Below are positions 46,071 through 58,146 of a stretch of DNA of 64,000 nt, in pieces. Position numbers and translations under genes: made by a program. The notes under the pieces are model-generated. The model was given only the letters and a program-made list of their open reading frames with translations. It did not search any database and had not been told where the DNA came from. The DNA is from Chinchilla lanigera. Taxonomy: Eukaryota; Chordata; Mammalia; Rodentia; Chinchillidae. The DNA is taken from positions 3,090,770 through 3,154,769 of the forward strand of contig NW_004955517.1 in the NCBI RefSeq assembly GCF_000276665.1, written 5' to 3'. The stretch's first letter is position 1, and each line of letters starts with the position of its first letter.

Positions 46071-47699
46071 GATATAATAATGAGAGGTTTTTACCAGGGA
46101 TGTTTTAAAGTGGGAGGGCAAAAAAGTAAAGGGCAACCAGGCAGCAGCAATAACAACTCAGCACATGATGTCAGTATGAACAGGATGATGAATTAGTTAT
46201 AAAAATCACCTAGAAAACTGAAAACATTCCAATTTGATCTATCCCGGCCCTGATTTTCTGACACCCTGGGGCCTCACAGGCCCCTCTTTCTGATTATTTA
46301 CCTTTTCATCATTTAATTAAAAACAAGAAGAAATTCCTTCAGTTGGCAGAAGCTGAGTGCATTTTCTTAGAATTCATTAAGAGCTACACAGTAAAATGTC
46401 CCTGGCTGTTGGCAGAAATCATCTCCACTTGAATCAGATGGCATTTTGCAGTATTTCTTGCCCCATGTGGGACTCTCTTCACAGATTCCCTGAGAAGGTC
46501 ATTGTGAACTTACAAACCTATACCTTGATGCTCAGGGCAGATTTTCCTCCTTATTTCTTCTGGTGAATTTTTAGCCATTTTAAATTGTTCTTTGACATCA
46601 GCCCTTTAGAAAAACAAGAACAGATGGGAGGGATTTGCGAACCCCCCTCTCGGTCCCCCTCAACCCTAATCACAGACAAGACCATCAATCTCTCTTCTCT
46701 GCCAGAAGCAAAGCTACTTGTGATGTTCTGATCTCCACGGCTTTGGCCATTAAGGAAGCAGCTCATCCTCTTGGCTGTCCCGCATTGCTGTGCCAGCTGC
46801 TGCAGCCAGGATACTTGATGGCAGCCCACAGCCATCGCCAGCACAATCACCACAATTATGTCATTAAATCTTGTGTGGGGCAAAGTCAGAAGCTTTTGGT
46901 CACTACTGCGTGGGGAGGAGCACAAGACCAAAGGGTACATATGACAGGGACAAATTCTTCAGTCCCTCTTATCTCAAAACACACTCCCGCCCAGTTTTCT
47001 AGTGCATTCTGGGGAGTTCCCTAGCAAAAGATGCTATTAAAATGCAGACTGTTTAATAAGTGGTCATTTTGAAAGTTGCACTAAGACACAAATACGTTAC
47101 ATGTTACTTATCTTGAGCCACCAATGCTCCATAGATGAGGTGCCACTATCAAACAGACTCCATAAACTGTATGTTCAAAAAGGCACCAACAGGAAGAATG
47201 GGAAGGACTCATCCTTAAGTATACGCATTTATGAAATTAAGGGACCTCATTTGTCTCTGCAGATTGGCCACGGTTTTGTTTTTCTTACATGATGACTGAA
47301 CAGCACTCATTAACTCCGGTTACCCCTCCTCACTGCACACCCCCACCCGCATCCACACAAAAGAGCCTCAGACACTTGAAGGAATAGCTTTCAAGTCCAC
47401 ATTTAATACACAAATGTGTTTTGTCTTCTGGGACCAAGGACAGCTCCCCAGCCACTGATGTCAGCTGACCCATTGGCTTTCTCCTCCACCAGATCTTCGG
47501 AGGTAACTTGGAATTGATGCATTTTTAACTGTTGTTTTCCACCCAAAACAAGGCACGGATATTTTATACTTTTGAAATGGTAGCTGCAGAAAACGGAAAT
47601 ACTCTTCCGTTAGCCAAAACATGGAGGTTTTCCCCGTTTGCTGAAACACAGATAGTACATCTCCTTAGCACCACTGCCCATTTCCAGTCTTCTCCTGAT
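46071..47699. other. Unassigned non-coding stretch
   Basis: Two 129-codon ORFs on opposite strands at 46,551-47,024 overlap. Neither has a domain. No repeat was recognised across this stretch, which makes it one of the longer unexplained parts. Confidence 0.4.
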
Positions 47700-47790
47700 T
47701 CTGCCACATTTGCCTTCTGGGCTTCAGTTTACTGGCCTCTAAACTCAACTGTGAGGATTAGACTATTTTTATGCACCTCTCCCACATCTT
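47700..47790 (+). mobile_element. MIR fragment
   Basis: 'cttctgggcttcagtttactggcctctaaactcaactgtgaggattagac' resembles MIR's core and 3' half. Confidence 0.45.
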
Positions 47791-47940
47791 CTAAACATTA
47801 ACTTCCCTATGACCACTTCTTCATTTCTGTAATATATTTCCACTTCTCCAAACACTTCCACGTAATGAACTGTCTTGTTTTTTCCTTTGATGGTGCATTG
47901 CTTTCATCTTTATTACTTCTGTGGGGGCCTCTCTATATCC

Positions 47941-48345
47941 CTTCCTCCTCCTCCTCCTCCNNNNNNNNNNNNNNNNNNNNNNNNNNNNNNNNNNNNNNNN
48001 NNNNNNNNNNNNNNNNNNNNNNNNNNNNNNNNNNNNNNNNNNNNNNNNNNNNNNNNNNNNNNNNNNNNNNNNNNNNNNNNNNNNNNNNNNNNNNNNNNNN
48101 NNNNNNNNNNNNNNNNNNNNNNNNNNNNNNNNNNNNNNNNNNNNNNNNNNNNNNNNNNNNNNNNNNNNNNNNNNNNNNNNNNNNNNNNNNNNNNNNNNNN
48201 NNNNNNNNNNNNNNNNNNNNNNNNNNNNNNNNNNNNNNNNNNCTGCTCCTGCTCCTGCTCCTGCTCCTCCATCTCCATCTGCTCCTCCATCTCCATGTCC
48301 TTCTTCATCTTCCTGTTCATCATCTTCTTCTTCTTCTTTTCTCCC
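47941..48345. repeat. TCC/CTGCTC/CTT trinucleotide repeat broken by a gap
   Basis: (TCC)n runs into 282 N (47,961-48,242) and resumes as CTGCTC hexamers, then CTCCATCTCCAT and (CTT)n. Long proline/serine/leucine or glutamate-rich ORFs across it are artefacts. Confidence 0.95.
47961..48242. other. Assembly gap, 282 N
   Basis: Sized gap inside the trinucleotide repeat, presumably unassembled because of it. Confidence 0.99.
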
Positions 48346-49044
48346 TCCTCCCACTCTCTCCCTGTGTCTGTTAGTAGGACAGCAAGGAACTTAAAGTTCT
48401 GCTTTTCCTCAATTTCAGTAAGTTTCCTTATTCTAGGTTTTTGAGTGAAGTTGCCACACCCGGTTTTGTCCTTCTTAGTCTGTTTGTAGAGGTCTGTTGT
48501 ACCTGTGTCTTGTTGGAAAGTACCTAGTCCTTCTTTAAAAAAAAAAAAAGTAGCTAGATAATAAATCACAAATACCTGGGTTAGTCACCTGCTACCTTGA
48601 GTTGGTAGTAGAATATCCCAGTCTGTCTGGCCTCATGTCCCACTTTGACTGTGAAATTCAGAGCAGTGTCCACCTTCTTTGTCTCCCACACAATGTGCTC
48701 CACAGTCTTCACTTAGAGTAGTGTTTTCCTGCACCTCCTTTCACATCTAGCAGGAAGAGGGGATTTTACTCAGCATCTCTCTCAGAAGAGTGACACAACC
48801 TCCTTCCCAGGAATCCATTAGCATGTGCCCCTTTGCCTCTAATTGGTCCATGTACCATGTATAAAAATGTCATGTTCTGAATTATCAGTCCAGGTGGTTG
48901 TGTGCAGGGAACTGCTGAGAGGCTTGAGCAGAAAAGACCCTGATGGGAACTCAGACTTAGATCAGTGTCCCCAGCTCCTATAAGCCACCTGAGAAATGGT
49001 GGGTGTGGGATAAAACAGGGATTTTACATAGAGAGATGGAGGAA
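48346..49044. other. Unassigned non-coding stretch
   Basis: No gene or repeat called; a 13-A run ends the AT-rich part near 48,537-48,549. Confidence 0.4.
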
Positions 49045-49150
49045 AGATTATGTGGTTGATTCTTGGGTATCCTCTTTACTTGGACAAGTCACTTCACCAT
49101 TCTAAACCTCTGCTACCTCATCTAAATTGAAGATAAAATCATTTTCCCGG
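49045..49150 (+). mobile_element. MIR fragment
   Basis: 'acttggacaagtcacttcaccattctaaacctctgctacctcatctaaattgaagataa' is MIR-like. Confidence 0.55.
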
Positions 49151-49189
49151 GAGCAGTGATCACATTGCCCATATTTTCCTTCCCATATT

Positions 49190-49375
49190 TTTTATTGCAC
49201 TGACCTACATCCCTAGCCCTTTTAAAATACAGTTTTTAGGTTTCACATTTTGATACAGGGTTTCACTAAATCACTAACTTGTCTAAGCTGGGCTCAATCT
49301 TGTGATCCTCTTGTCCCAGCCTCCCAGAGTTCTGGGAATACAGGTGTGTACCACCATGTCTGGTTTGATTTAAAA
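49190..49375 (-). mobile_element. B1-dID-type composite SINE
   Basis: Minus reading: 'agacatggtggtacacacctgtattcccagaac' (7SL head), 'gaggctgggacaagaggatc', 'tagtgaaaccctgtatcaaaa', a short linker, then 'aagggctagggatgtaggtcagtgc' (ID head). The 7SL and ID halves in this order define B1-dID-type elements. Strong pointer to a non-muroid rodent. Confidence 0.85.
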
Positions 49376-50549
49376 ACAACTCCCATGAAAAGAATCAGGG
49401 GTCCATGGAGAAATGATGATTCTAGGGCTGAGGTAATCAATACACAAGATGAAGGTGGAACATCCGGTAGAACTAAAGAATTGCTCTAAAAATGCATAGT
49501 GCTGGGCACACATCACGAGGACATGGGGGCCAACAGAAAGAACTCCAAATGACCAATTTGAGCAACAAATTAAATCACGTAGTATTGGTTTTTAACTCCT
49601 CCCTAAGTTTGGCATATAATGAACAATTAATTGCATAAACAAATAAATTGGGATTAAGAGGTAAGTGGAAGACAAGTTTCCCATACAAAACAATTCCAAA
49701 TAATTTATGTGACTACCCTTCAAAGATGTGGACTATAACTTGCCCCACAAGTTTGGACTCTCAGTAGTGACTTGATGATCGAGGTTGATGTCAGCAACAA
49801 GCCAGGCTTACAGCATATTTCCTTAATAGGATTTACTGAGAATGGGTCGTCATTTCTATAGCTTTCACCTGTGTACCCATGTGAAAAAGGCTAGACCAGT
49901 CGTGGCATGCATGCCACAGGTGGCTATTTTTTATCATTGAAAGCTCTAGAAGATTTACCATCACTGCACTAGACAAACCCAAACCAAAGGACAGTCTACC
50001 AAATGCCTGACCAGCAGTCCTCAGAACTGTCAAAGTCATCAAAAACAAGGAAGTCTGAGAAACACTCCTACCAAAGGCATGGGATCCAAGAAGGCAGTGC
50101 AGTGTAGCATCCTTGATGGGCCTTGGACCAAATAAAACATCCTAGGAGAAAACCAATGAAGTAGAAATAAATTGGGGACTTAGTTAGTCATGATGGGTTG
50201 GTAGTTGTTTCCTTAGTCTCAACAAATGAAGCATGGCCATGTGCAAGATCAGAGAGAAAGTTGGGTATAGAATGTACAGGAACTCTTGGTACTACTATCT
50301 GTGTTTCTTTTCTGATAATCTAAAATTATTTTAATACAAAAATGCATTTAAACTTTTAAAAGTCCTTCTTTTATGAACTCCAATCAAAACTAAATCTATA
50401 TACTCTGTGTAAGCACCTAGCCCATTGCAGGCATTCAGTGTATTTGGCTGACTCTGCCCTGCTCAGGAATATCTGGATTCACCCTTTCCCCTCCCACCCA
50501 TTTTCCACATAAGCAATGACTTTTAAGAAATACTGATTTGAGCTTCTCT
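49376..50549. other. Unassigned non-coding stretch
   Basis: AT-rich, no gene or repeat called. Confidence 0.4.
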
Positions 50550-50895
50550 TTTCTTCTTCCATCTCACACTCTAACATTTAGACCTCCAGTGACTTCCTGT
50601 TGTTTTTAGGACAAAGATGCATTGCTCTCCTGAAACCTGCAGGACACCTTGCATGGTGTGAGCCCACCCTCTCCCCAGGCTTATACTGCGTGACTCTCCC
50701 TTTGCCCTGTATGCTGGCCACATCCCCCAGCTTTGGGGGTTCTTCCTGCCATGGCCCTTGACACACGGTTTTCCTGGGAGAAATGTTCTGCCCCACCCTA
50801 CCAGGTCAATCGCTATCTATCTTTAGAGCCACTGAGTCGGACTCCTTTCAGAAAATCTTATACAGAGCAGTTATTTCTTTGTATCTCGTCATGAA
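50550..50895 (+). mobile_element. L2 LINE fragment
   Basis: 'tagacctccagtgacttcctgttgtttttaggacaaagatgc', 'cttgcatggtgtgagcccaccctctccccagg', 'cactgagtcggactcctttcag' follow the L2 3' region. Confidence 0.65.
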
Positions 50896-51119
50896 TGTAG
50901 AAAGTGATTGTATTTTTTTACAGAAACACAATTCTCTTAAATAATAATTTGGAAAGGTTAAACTCTTTTTTTAACCTCATAACTTCCAAGACTTTTGGAT
51001 GGTAAAGTGAAGGAGAGTTTTGAAATGGACTAGTTTGAAAGTCCTATAATCTGCTGGACTTTGGAGATTTTTGAAGAGTTAGCTGGCTTCCAGTGCAGGA
51101 AGGAAAGGCCGTCATGAAG

Positions 51120-51125
<6 letters not shown>

Positions 51126-51174
<49 letters not shown>
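51126..51174. repeat. (CTG)16/(CAG)16 trinucleotide repeat
   Basis: Sixteen uninterrupted CTG units. On the minus strand they would encode 16 glutamines in a 72-codon ORF (51,030-51,248) with no recognisable domain, so I do not call a gene. Pure repeats of this type are often length-variable. Confidence 0.97.
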
Positions 51175-51177
<3 letters not shown>

Positions 51178-52224
51178 TGGCTTCCTTGCAACCACTGCGA
51201 GTCAAGCTCTAGGCCATCCTGGCACTTCCTGGTCATGTGGTGATTCACTGGCTTCCTAAGGGTATAGACTCTCTATGCTGAGGTAAAATAAACAGGGAAA
51301 AACAGTTCCTGACTATATCTTTAATGATGAAGAAGAGCAGGAGGGGAAGGGGGTTCTTTTGTTGATTCCAGAAATGCTGCTGTTGTGCTATGAGGGTACA
51401 GCCACAAAGTCTATGGACTGTGAAATAGGATTTCAATTATGAAAGAAAGAGGCCTCCATCTTCCCCAATTGTCTCTGTCCTTTGTGCTCCTAAAAATAGC
51501 TCACTTTCTTTCCTTCTGATTATTTACTTACTAACGTTTGAATTCATTTGTTTGTAAGACAGCCCTGTAATAAATACTTTGTAATTCACCCATAGATGCA
51601 AACACTGCGACTCTTTGGAACCTCCAGTGAGGTCCCCCGGAGAACAAAAGGCATGAAGTGTCCTTCTTCCCTCCACTGTCACCCACACCCAGCACCCCTG
51701 CACCCTCCCACCTGTCACAGACACCAGTCTGGAGCCCTAAGTCACAGAAGTTCTTCAAGAAGAGCATAACGTGGCCACAGCTGTGCTTTGGCTTGGTCTC
51801 AAGTAGCTGGGGGACAGAGAGGTGACAGGGAGATGAGCAGGTGCAAGAGCAGGTGTCCTGGTGACAGTGAGGCTGGACGGGCAGGAGCAGGGGTGGAGAA
51901 GGGAGACACAGACCCGAAGTACCACAGTGCCTGGACAGGAGAGCGCTTGGCATACAGTGGCATGTGGGTGCACAAGAGGACAGCCAGGGAGAAGCTGAGA
52001 TGCGGCCAAATGCCTGGGAGAAGAGCGGGGCCATTGATAGGAGAGCCTGATGAGGCCCACATGAGTGCTTTCCTGGTGCCTCATGCTGACCCCGAGAGGC
52101 CAGCACTGTGGTTTTCCCCAGTTCTTGGAGAAAGAAAATGGAGGCTTAGAGAAACAAAGCCATGTTTTCAAAGCACATTGACTCAAGGTAGCTGCTTGCT
52201 GCGTGCATTATTATATCTCACCTG
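51175..52224. other. Unassigned non-coding stretch with long overlapping ORFs
   Basis: ORFs of 143-191 codons on minus and 178 on plus overlap at 51,531-52,324. The region is GC-rich and the translations share no domain or known protein. They are mutually exclusive, which favours chance. Confidence 0.4.
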
Positions 52225-52380
52225 GACAATTTCTGCAGCTTCTCAGCCTTTTTCTTTGCCTCCTTTCTACATTTCACTAGGAGAAGGTGCTCAGGAGTCG
52301 TCTGGAACACAACCCCAACTCTGATGCTCCTTCCCTTAGTAACCTTCATTGGCTCCCCATTGCCTGAAGTGAGTTTTCAA
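52225..52380 (+). mobile_element. L2 LINE fragment
   Basis: 'gatgctccttcccttagtaaccttcattggctccccattgcctgaagtgag' matches L2 'accttcagtggctccccattgcctacagg'. Confidence 0.6.
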
Positions 52381-52512
52381 GTTTTAAAGGCATGTAACAC
52401 TTTTAATAGAAAGGTATGTTAGAGGAGCGTAATATAATCCATAACCAATTCTTTAATGACTCTATAGCCAGTAGAGGAGAAACACGAGGCAGATTTCTTT
52501 TCAGTTGTTCCT

Positions 52513-53085
52513 TTAACTTTGGGAATGATGTCCCTCTCTAGAAGTTAGGCCAGCACTCGACCGCTGAGCTCTATCCCAGCCCCTCCTCTGACTCTGTGTG
52601 ACCCCGTGTGTAGGCCTCATAGACCTCCAATCACTTTCCAAACTCCAGTCTCCTTCCCAACTTTGACTTCCTGTCCAGTGTAAAACTCCACATCTCCCTG
52701 CTTTGCTGTGAGTGGCTTGTCCAGTGTCAGCACAGGGGCTGGGAAAGTGTGTGGCAGTCTTGGCAGGAGGCAAACGTGTTCTGATTAAGCAGTGACTGCC
52801 CGCTATCTCTCTGGTTATTATGTGCATGGGTTTCATTGGGTGGTGGCAGCTAAATGCCAAAGTGCTCATGACATACCTGCATAAGCTCCTCTTCAGCTGC
52901 TTCTCTTCCACCACCCAACAGCTCCCCCAGCTCTGGGGCTCCAACAGAGCTTCCTCGCACCGGGACTCCTTGGTCCAGCTCAACCCCTGTATTGAGGACC
53001 CACCAAGGTGGCCATAGCACAGTGGGCATTTAGCCCTCAAACACCCATTCAGCATGCACCTTTGACACACCAGATGGTAGCACAC
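52513..53085 (-). pseudogene. Possible RING-finger gene remnant, unidentified
   Basis: A minus frame of 190 codons begins at a GTG with the pattern C-x-H-x2-C-x2-C-x9-C-P-x-C in its first 23 residues, the spacing of the second half of a RING finger. A stop codon three codons upstream closes this frame, and no first pair of cysteines is visible there. The rest has no recognised domain and its end overlaps an ID fragment. It may be the decayed edge of a processed pseudogene or a coincidence. I cannot name a parent gene. Confidence 0.2.
52530..52583 (-). mobile_element. ID SINE 5' fragment
   Basis: Minus reading 'aggggctgggatagagctcagcggtcgagtgctggcc' is an ID head including the A box. Confidence 0.75.
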
Positions 53086-53371
53086 AGTGCTTCAGGGTGC
53101 CCACTGCATCCTGCTATCTGTCTCTACTTCTCTTGATGTCTTAGATCTGCTCAACTAGACCAAGAGGGCAGGTCAACCAGTTGTCTGCAAAGCAGAACTT
53201 CCCCCTAGAAAGAACAATAAAGATGAGATGCCTATTCTCTGTCAGGTATACTTATATCTAGAAGTTAATTTCTTAGAGAAAAGAGCAGGAGACACCACAG
53301 GGAGGACCAGAGAAGCCCCAGCAGTCTCCTCCTGGCTAATGTTGCAAGAACCCTGATGCTTGTCAAATTCT
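53086..53371. other. Unassigned short stretch
   Basis: No feature recognised. Confidence 0.4.
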
Positions 53372-53372
53372 T

Positions 53373-53418
<46 letters not shown>

Positions 53419-53424
53419 ATTCAT

Positions 53425-53465
<41 letters not shown>

Positions 53466-53470
53466 TCTTT
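53372..53470. repeat. (TC)n plus (TTTC)n microsatellite
   Basis: About 44 bp of (TC)n then a short CATTCATTC spacer and about 41 bp of (TTTC)n. Confidence 0.97.
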
Positions 53471-53714
53471 CCTGTTCTTTCCCCATTTTCTGTTTCTAAA
53501 TATTGGTAAGCAGGACCACTGGAATGATGACTGGGATAGCAGGACCAGCTGGACATTTCTTAATGAATGCTGGAGGGTGTGAATGTCCCAGTAGAGCTTG
53601 TGCCTCCAACGCCTGACCAATGGGAAGGCACTTTGTTATAGAAGTCGCTTTGCTCCAGTAGTGTTTCTCCTGTGCGGCTTTGCTCATGTAAAGTCACATG
53701 TAACAACATGTATA
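53471..53714. other. Unassigned stretch
   Basis: Nothing recognised. Confidence 0.35.
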
Positions 53715-54020
53715 GATCAGCTCCTAAAATATTTTTAATTTTTATTTCTATTGGTACATGTCTGCAGTACACAATCACACTCTTCATGGGGAGCTGGTAC
53801 ATGTACATAAAACATCTTAATTCTTTTTCATCTCTTTCCCTTTCTCCCCACCTCCCTCTATCTCTTGGTCCTCTTCCCATTTGCAAAAGGTCTATCTTCC
53901 TAATACCTATTATCTGTCTTTAATTTAGCTTTTTATTTGTAATTTGGATTTCTCACTTAGGAGAAAACGTGCAGTATTTAACCTTGTGTGTCTGATTTAT
54001 TTCACTTAGCATTATGGTCT
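53715..54020 (-). mobile_element. L1 3'-UTR fragment, antisense
   Basis: 'tttttatttctattggtacatg', 'ttcatggggagctggtacatgtacat', then 'tgtgtctgatttatttcacttagcattatggt' (the antisense of the ORF2 end). Confidence 0.8.
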
Positions 54021-54452
54021 CAAGGCACATCAGTCTGAGAAGACTGACTGTTTGCAGCCCGTGCACCTCTCACCTTGCTTGCTCCTGGAGCGCAGCCCAG
54101 TGGGAGGGATCCACTCCGAACTCTCCCTGCAGCGTCCCAGTGGCAGACCCTGTGTCTTACACACCTGGGTTTAATGAACTCCAGAGCAAGTTTCAAAGAT
54201 GCCTCTCAGGATTATTCTTGCAAACCTGGCATCTTCTTGAATGAATTTCTTAACCGCAGTATGAACTGTCAAAATTCCCATTCATATCTTTCCTTCCTCA
54301 AGTTATTTCAGATCTCTGCACTGCTGCTAAACTGTAAAGGGTTTAACAGCTAGAGGATTAACATTATGAAGCTAATCTTCCATGTCGGTTTAGCAGTTCC
54401 GTAGTGGAATGTCATCAGGGCAAGCAGCTTGGCTTCCTGAGGTCAGCATGCA

Positions 54453-54679
54453 CAGTGGGGATTCAGACCTCAGCACCACTGACATTTGGGCTTGGAAGAT
54501 TCCCTGGGGTAGGGCACTGTCTTCTGCTCCCAGGCGTGTTGAGCAGCATCCCTGGTCTCTACTCACCAATGCCAGGAGCACTCTTTCCCTCAGTCATGAT
54601 GCCGAACACGTCTCCACTTTGCCAAATATTTCCTGGGGTGAAAATTGCTTCTCTCCCATTACCTGGGTAAGAATCACTG
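54453..54679 (-). mobile_element. MER20-type hAT-Charlie MITE
   Basis: 'cagacctcagcaccactgacatttgggcttggaagattc', 'gcagcatccctggtctctactcaccaatgccaggagcac', 'atgccgaacacgtctccac', 'aagaatcactg' cover the family end to end in reverse. Confidence 0.85.
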
Positions 54680-56689
54680 TTCTATAAAAATTATGGCATT
54701 TTGTCAGAAAAGCTCAGTTTGGGTTAGTATCGGTTTCAGAAGGGGAGGAGCTGTTAAGACAGTAATTAGGGAGGGACTTGATACTTTCATTTTATGAATG
54801 GTGACAGCTAGTGTTTTCACTTAGTTGCAGGCTGTCTCCTGAATTTCAGCAGCCATCCTCTCCTGATAAGAAGCGGAAGGTTACCATGAAATTAATCACT
54901 CCGGCGGGTACGCAGAGGGAGGCAGCTCCAGTCCCTGGCTCTTCTCCAGTGTTGCCAGTGTACATTGCCAGTGCTTATTGACTTAGAGATTAACTATTAA
55001 TGATAGGGAAGCTCATAAATTTTTCAGCATTTTCTCTTTGTTGGGTGCATGTCTGTCTTCCCACCAGGAGAGTAAGGTCCCTTCCAGTCCTCCTACATCA
55101 AAGCCACAGGCCGTCACCCAGGGCATTATCTTGTTCTGTGCAGGCTGGCTGCTTGTGCTGACTCTCAATTTTTTAATCAACCATTTTCCAACTCAACTGC
55201 ACATGTCAGGCTGTGGAGACAGAATCCATTAAGCACTGTCTGAAACCAGCAGGGGCCTTGTGGCATCATGATTTGCTATCTCTATGGCAGAATTTCACAA
55301 TCAGAAATTACAGGAGTACATATTTTTTGTGGAAATGTCAGTAGAATACCTGCAGGATTTAAAAGGAGGTAAAATAGCATCAACAGGAATAATAATTTCT
55401 GTACATGTCTTTCAATCTTTTGAAGATTTTTCATATCTACTTACATGTCTGGTTTTCTTCAAACCCTGTACTTTTAGAACACTCTCTTAGTTTTACTGAA
55501 TAAAATGAACACATAGCCGACCCAATCATGTCTTAATCAATAGATTTGAAGATAATGACCATTATGTGTTGGCTGACAGAAGCACAGAGGATAACTTTTC
55601 ACTTTATGAAAATACATAGTTCAGCTTGGAATACTGAGACCTCCCTGTTACACGGAAGATAAAATACTTATAGGCAATCTCTCAACAAAGATGCATTGAG
55701 CTCTTATTTTGTATCAAGCACTAGCTGAGCTATTAACCTAAAAATCATTTGGGTTTCACTGCATGTTAAAACCATTTCTCAGAAATATATTTTTCCAGTC
55801 TCCTAACTTAGAATACAACAAAGATCTTGCCAAAAGGTATCATTTTGCAAATCAATTCTGTGTCTAGCAATGTTGCATAAAAGCATTGGTATTGACCCAA
55901 TACGCACATTTGATATTGCTTTCTAAAAACATAATTCCCATTGTGAACTTACTTTCCTTTAAAAAGGAACTTACCTGGAGATTTTATAGTACTTTCTGGG
56001 TGGTGGGGTGGAATTTGCTACAATTGCTACAGAGCAATTTTCTAAGGAGCCCAGCAAGCATTCTCTTAGCTAAAACAATTAAACTTGGGAGTCTTTGCAC
56101 ATAGGAAAAGTCAACATCAGCAAATGAACTAGCTAATCCTAAAATCAGCTTCACAAAGAATCTGTCTGTTGTCTGGATTACAAATACAATTCCAAGAGAT
56201 GAGAATCATCTGTCTTGTTGGGGGGTCTACCACTCAAGTGTGTCTCAGCCTGGGAAATTGCTGGTATAGGGAAAAATGAGATGGTGAGGCCCTAGGGCCA
56301 TCTTGGTTTGCACTTCTTCAGTGCTGGGTATGTATATTTCAGTCAATATTGTTTTAATTTATACTACTTAAAATACTGCTTATTTGCAGATTTCTCTCAG
56401 GGGAGCATACTTCTTTCATCTATTTCCCTCCTCTAAGCCAAGGTCATATTTGCCTTTCTCAATGCAAATTTAATTGTGTTACACTGTGTTCACTTAAATT
56501 AACTTAAATCAATGTGGAATTGTCTGCACAGGCCAGGTAAAACAGAGAATCCAGAAACTCCCAGATAATATTTTAAGGCACTTTAACCAGAATTCATAGT
56601 TTTTTTTTTTTTTCATGAAAGAGTCAGGAATGCTTCTGAAATATAGTGTGTTATCTTCCACTTTGTAGCTTCATTTGCAGTGACGTTGG
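54680..56689. other. Unassigned non-coding stretch
   Basis: AT-rich from 55,250 on. A T13 run at 56,601-56,613. No gene or repeat confidently called. Confidence 0.4.
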
Positions 56690-56945
56690 GACCATGTGAT
56701 TAGTTCCATAGCAAACAGGCTATGATCTCTCATGTTCTATGTTCCCTGTTGCTATGAACCTGGAAGCCACATTGAAACAGGGAGGCACAAAATGAGGTGC
56801 TTCCACCTTCACCAATCCAAGTGACTATGTGGGAAGGAGACCCCACATTCAGCAATTCACAGGTCAAAGACAACAAAAATGAGCCACTGTGTTAAACCAC
56901 TGAGATGTTAGAGTTCAATCCCAGTGAAATAAACTAATCTCTCCT
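56690..56945 (+). mobile_element. MLT-type LTR-like fragment
   Basis: 'gagccactgtgttaaaccactgagatgttagag' followed by 'gaaataaac' resembles the 3' part of MLT-type LTRs ('ttaagccactgagatttggggtt'). Confidence 0.4.
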
Positions 56946-58146
56946 CATTAATTTGTTTCCTCTTTTTGATTTGCTTTCTCAATATTTACTTATGTTTTTA
57001 GTATATTATCTTTTCTTATGATTGACATGAGATTGTGGACCTCAATTTCATTAAAAACACAAAATCTTTCTCCAACTTGTTCAGTACGGTGAGAGCTCAA
57101 CATTCATATATTCTGACAATTAAGAACTACCATATGTGTTGCAGTAAATGATACAACACACAATATAGTATATTATAGGCAGGAAGCATTAAATAAATGC
57201 TGATAATAATTTGGGCATTTTTAATGCTTTTTCTCCTATCTGTAGGAAAATTTGTGGCCTCCATTTTTTAATATTACCTCTTCCTCTTAATGAGAAATAC
57301 TTATAAATAACTAATAAAAATTATGTCTAGTTGGTTATGGGTCTGATACCCGAAACTAACTGTTTCTTTGACAGATCTTAATTACCTACACTTTATAAAT
57401 ATTTTGGTTTTGAATAATAGTGACCCCACAGTAGACATACTCGTAGGGAAGGCAAAGTGAGATAATGATACATGTGAGCAAAATTATGACTAGACCCGTT
57501 TCCATGAGGCACTTGTGTAGTGATTGGTGCAGGACAGAAAATGAAGCTTCGCTTTTATTTGCAGCACAAAGGAAACAACTGCATGTGACAATTCTCATGC
57601 ACAAGGAAAATTATACTCCTTGCCTCTGGTTTAATTGGCACAGGCATCTCCATGATGTATAGATATGAATGTTTGCTGCTGCTTGAGATGCCTCTTACAC
57701 ACACACACCTGCTTGCAAGAACACATTCACAGAAGTCGTAACTGCAGAGGCTAGAAAGCTCAATTTCAGTTTGACCTTGTGAGTAAATTGTATATTGTTG
57801 TCAATATTTAAAAATGAAATTCACTTCCCTTTATAGTAAAGAGTGGGTACAGTTAGCAAGAAGCATTCAATTTTATTAGCAGTATTTTAGACATCATTGG
57901 ATTTTTCTGGACTTCACGTTGACCATATTCCATATTTATGCCAGTTATAAATTGTTTTCACCATGACTTCTGCTACTGAGAAAGCAAAATTATCCAACAG
58001 CACGAGAGAGGTATTTTATTTCCCATAATATTTATGTCAAAATCTCCTAAAGAATAAAATCACCTCTGGCTTGTTTTGGAAAAGTGACCATTTTCCACTG
58101 ACTCTTCTATGAACAAATTTTCAGAAATTAGTCAAAACTAAATTCA
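56946..58146. other. AT-rich unassigned stretch
   Basis: No gene or repeat recognised. Confidence 0.4.

Noticed and set aside
47821..48569. Long ORFs of 157-218 codons
   Set aside because: They are created by translating N and trinucleotide repeats.
51030..51248. Polyglutamine protein on the minus strand
   Set aside because: It is only the CAG repeat plus short chance flanks, with no domain or upstream gene structure.
51531..52324. Opposed ORFs of 191, 143 and 178 codons
   Set aside because: Mutually overlapping on both strands with no domain; expected in GC-rich DNA.
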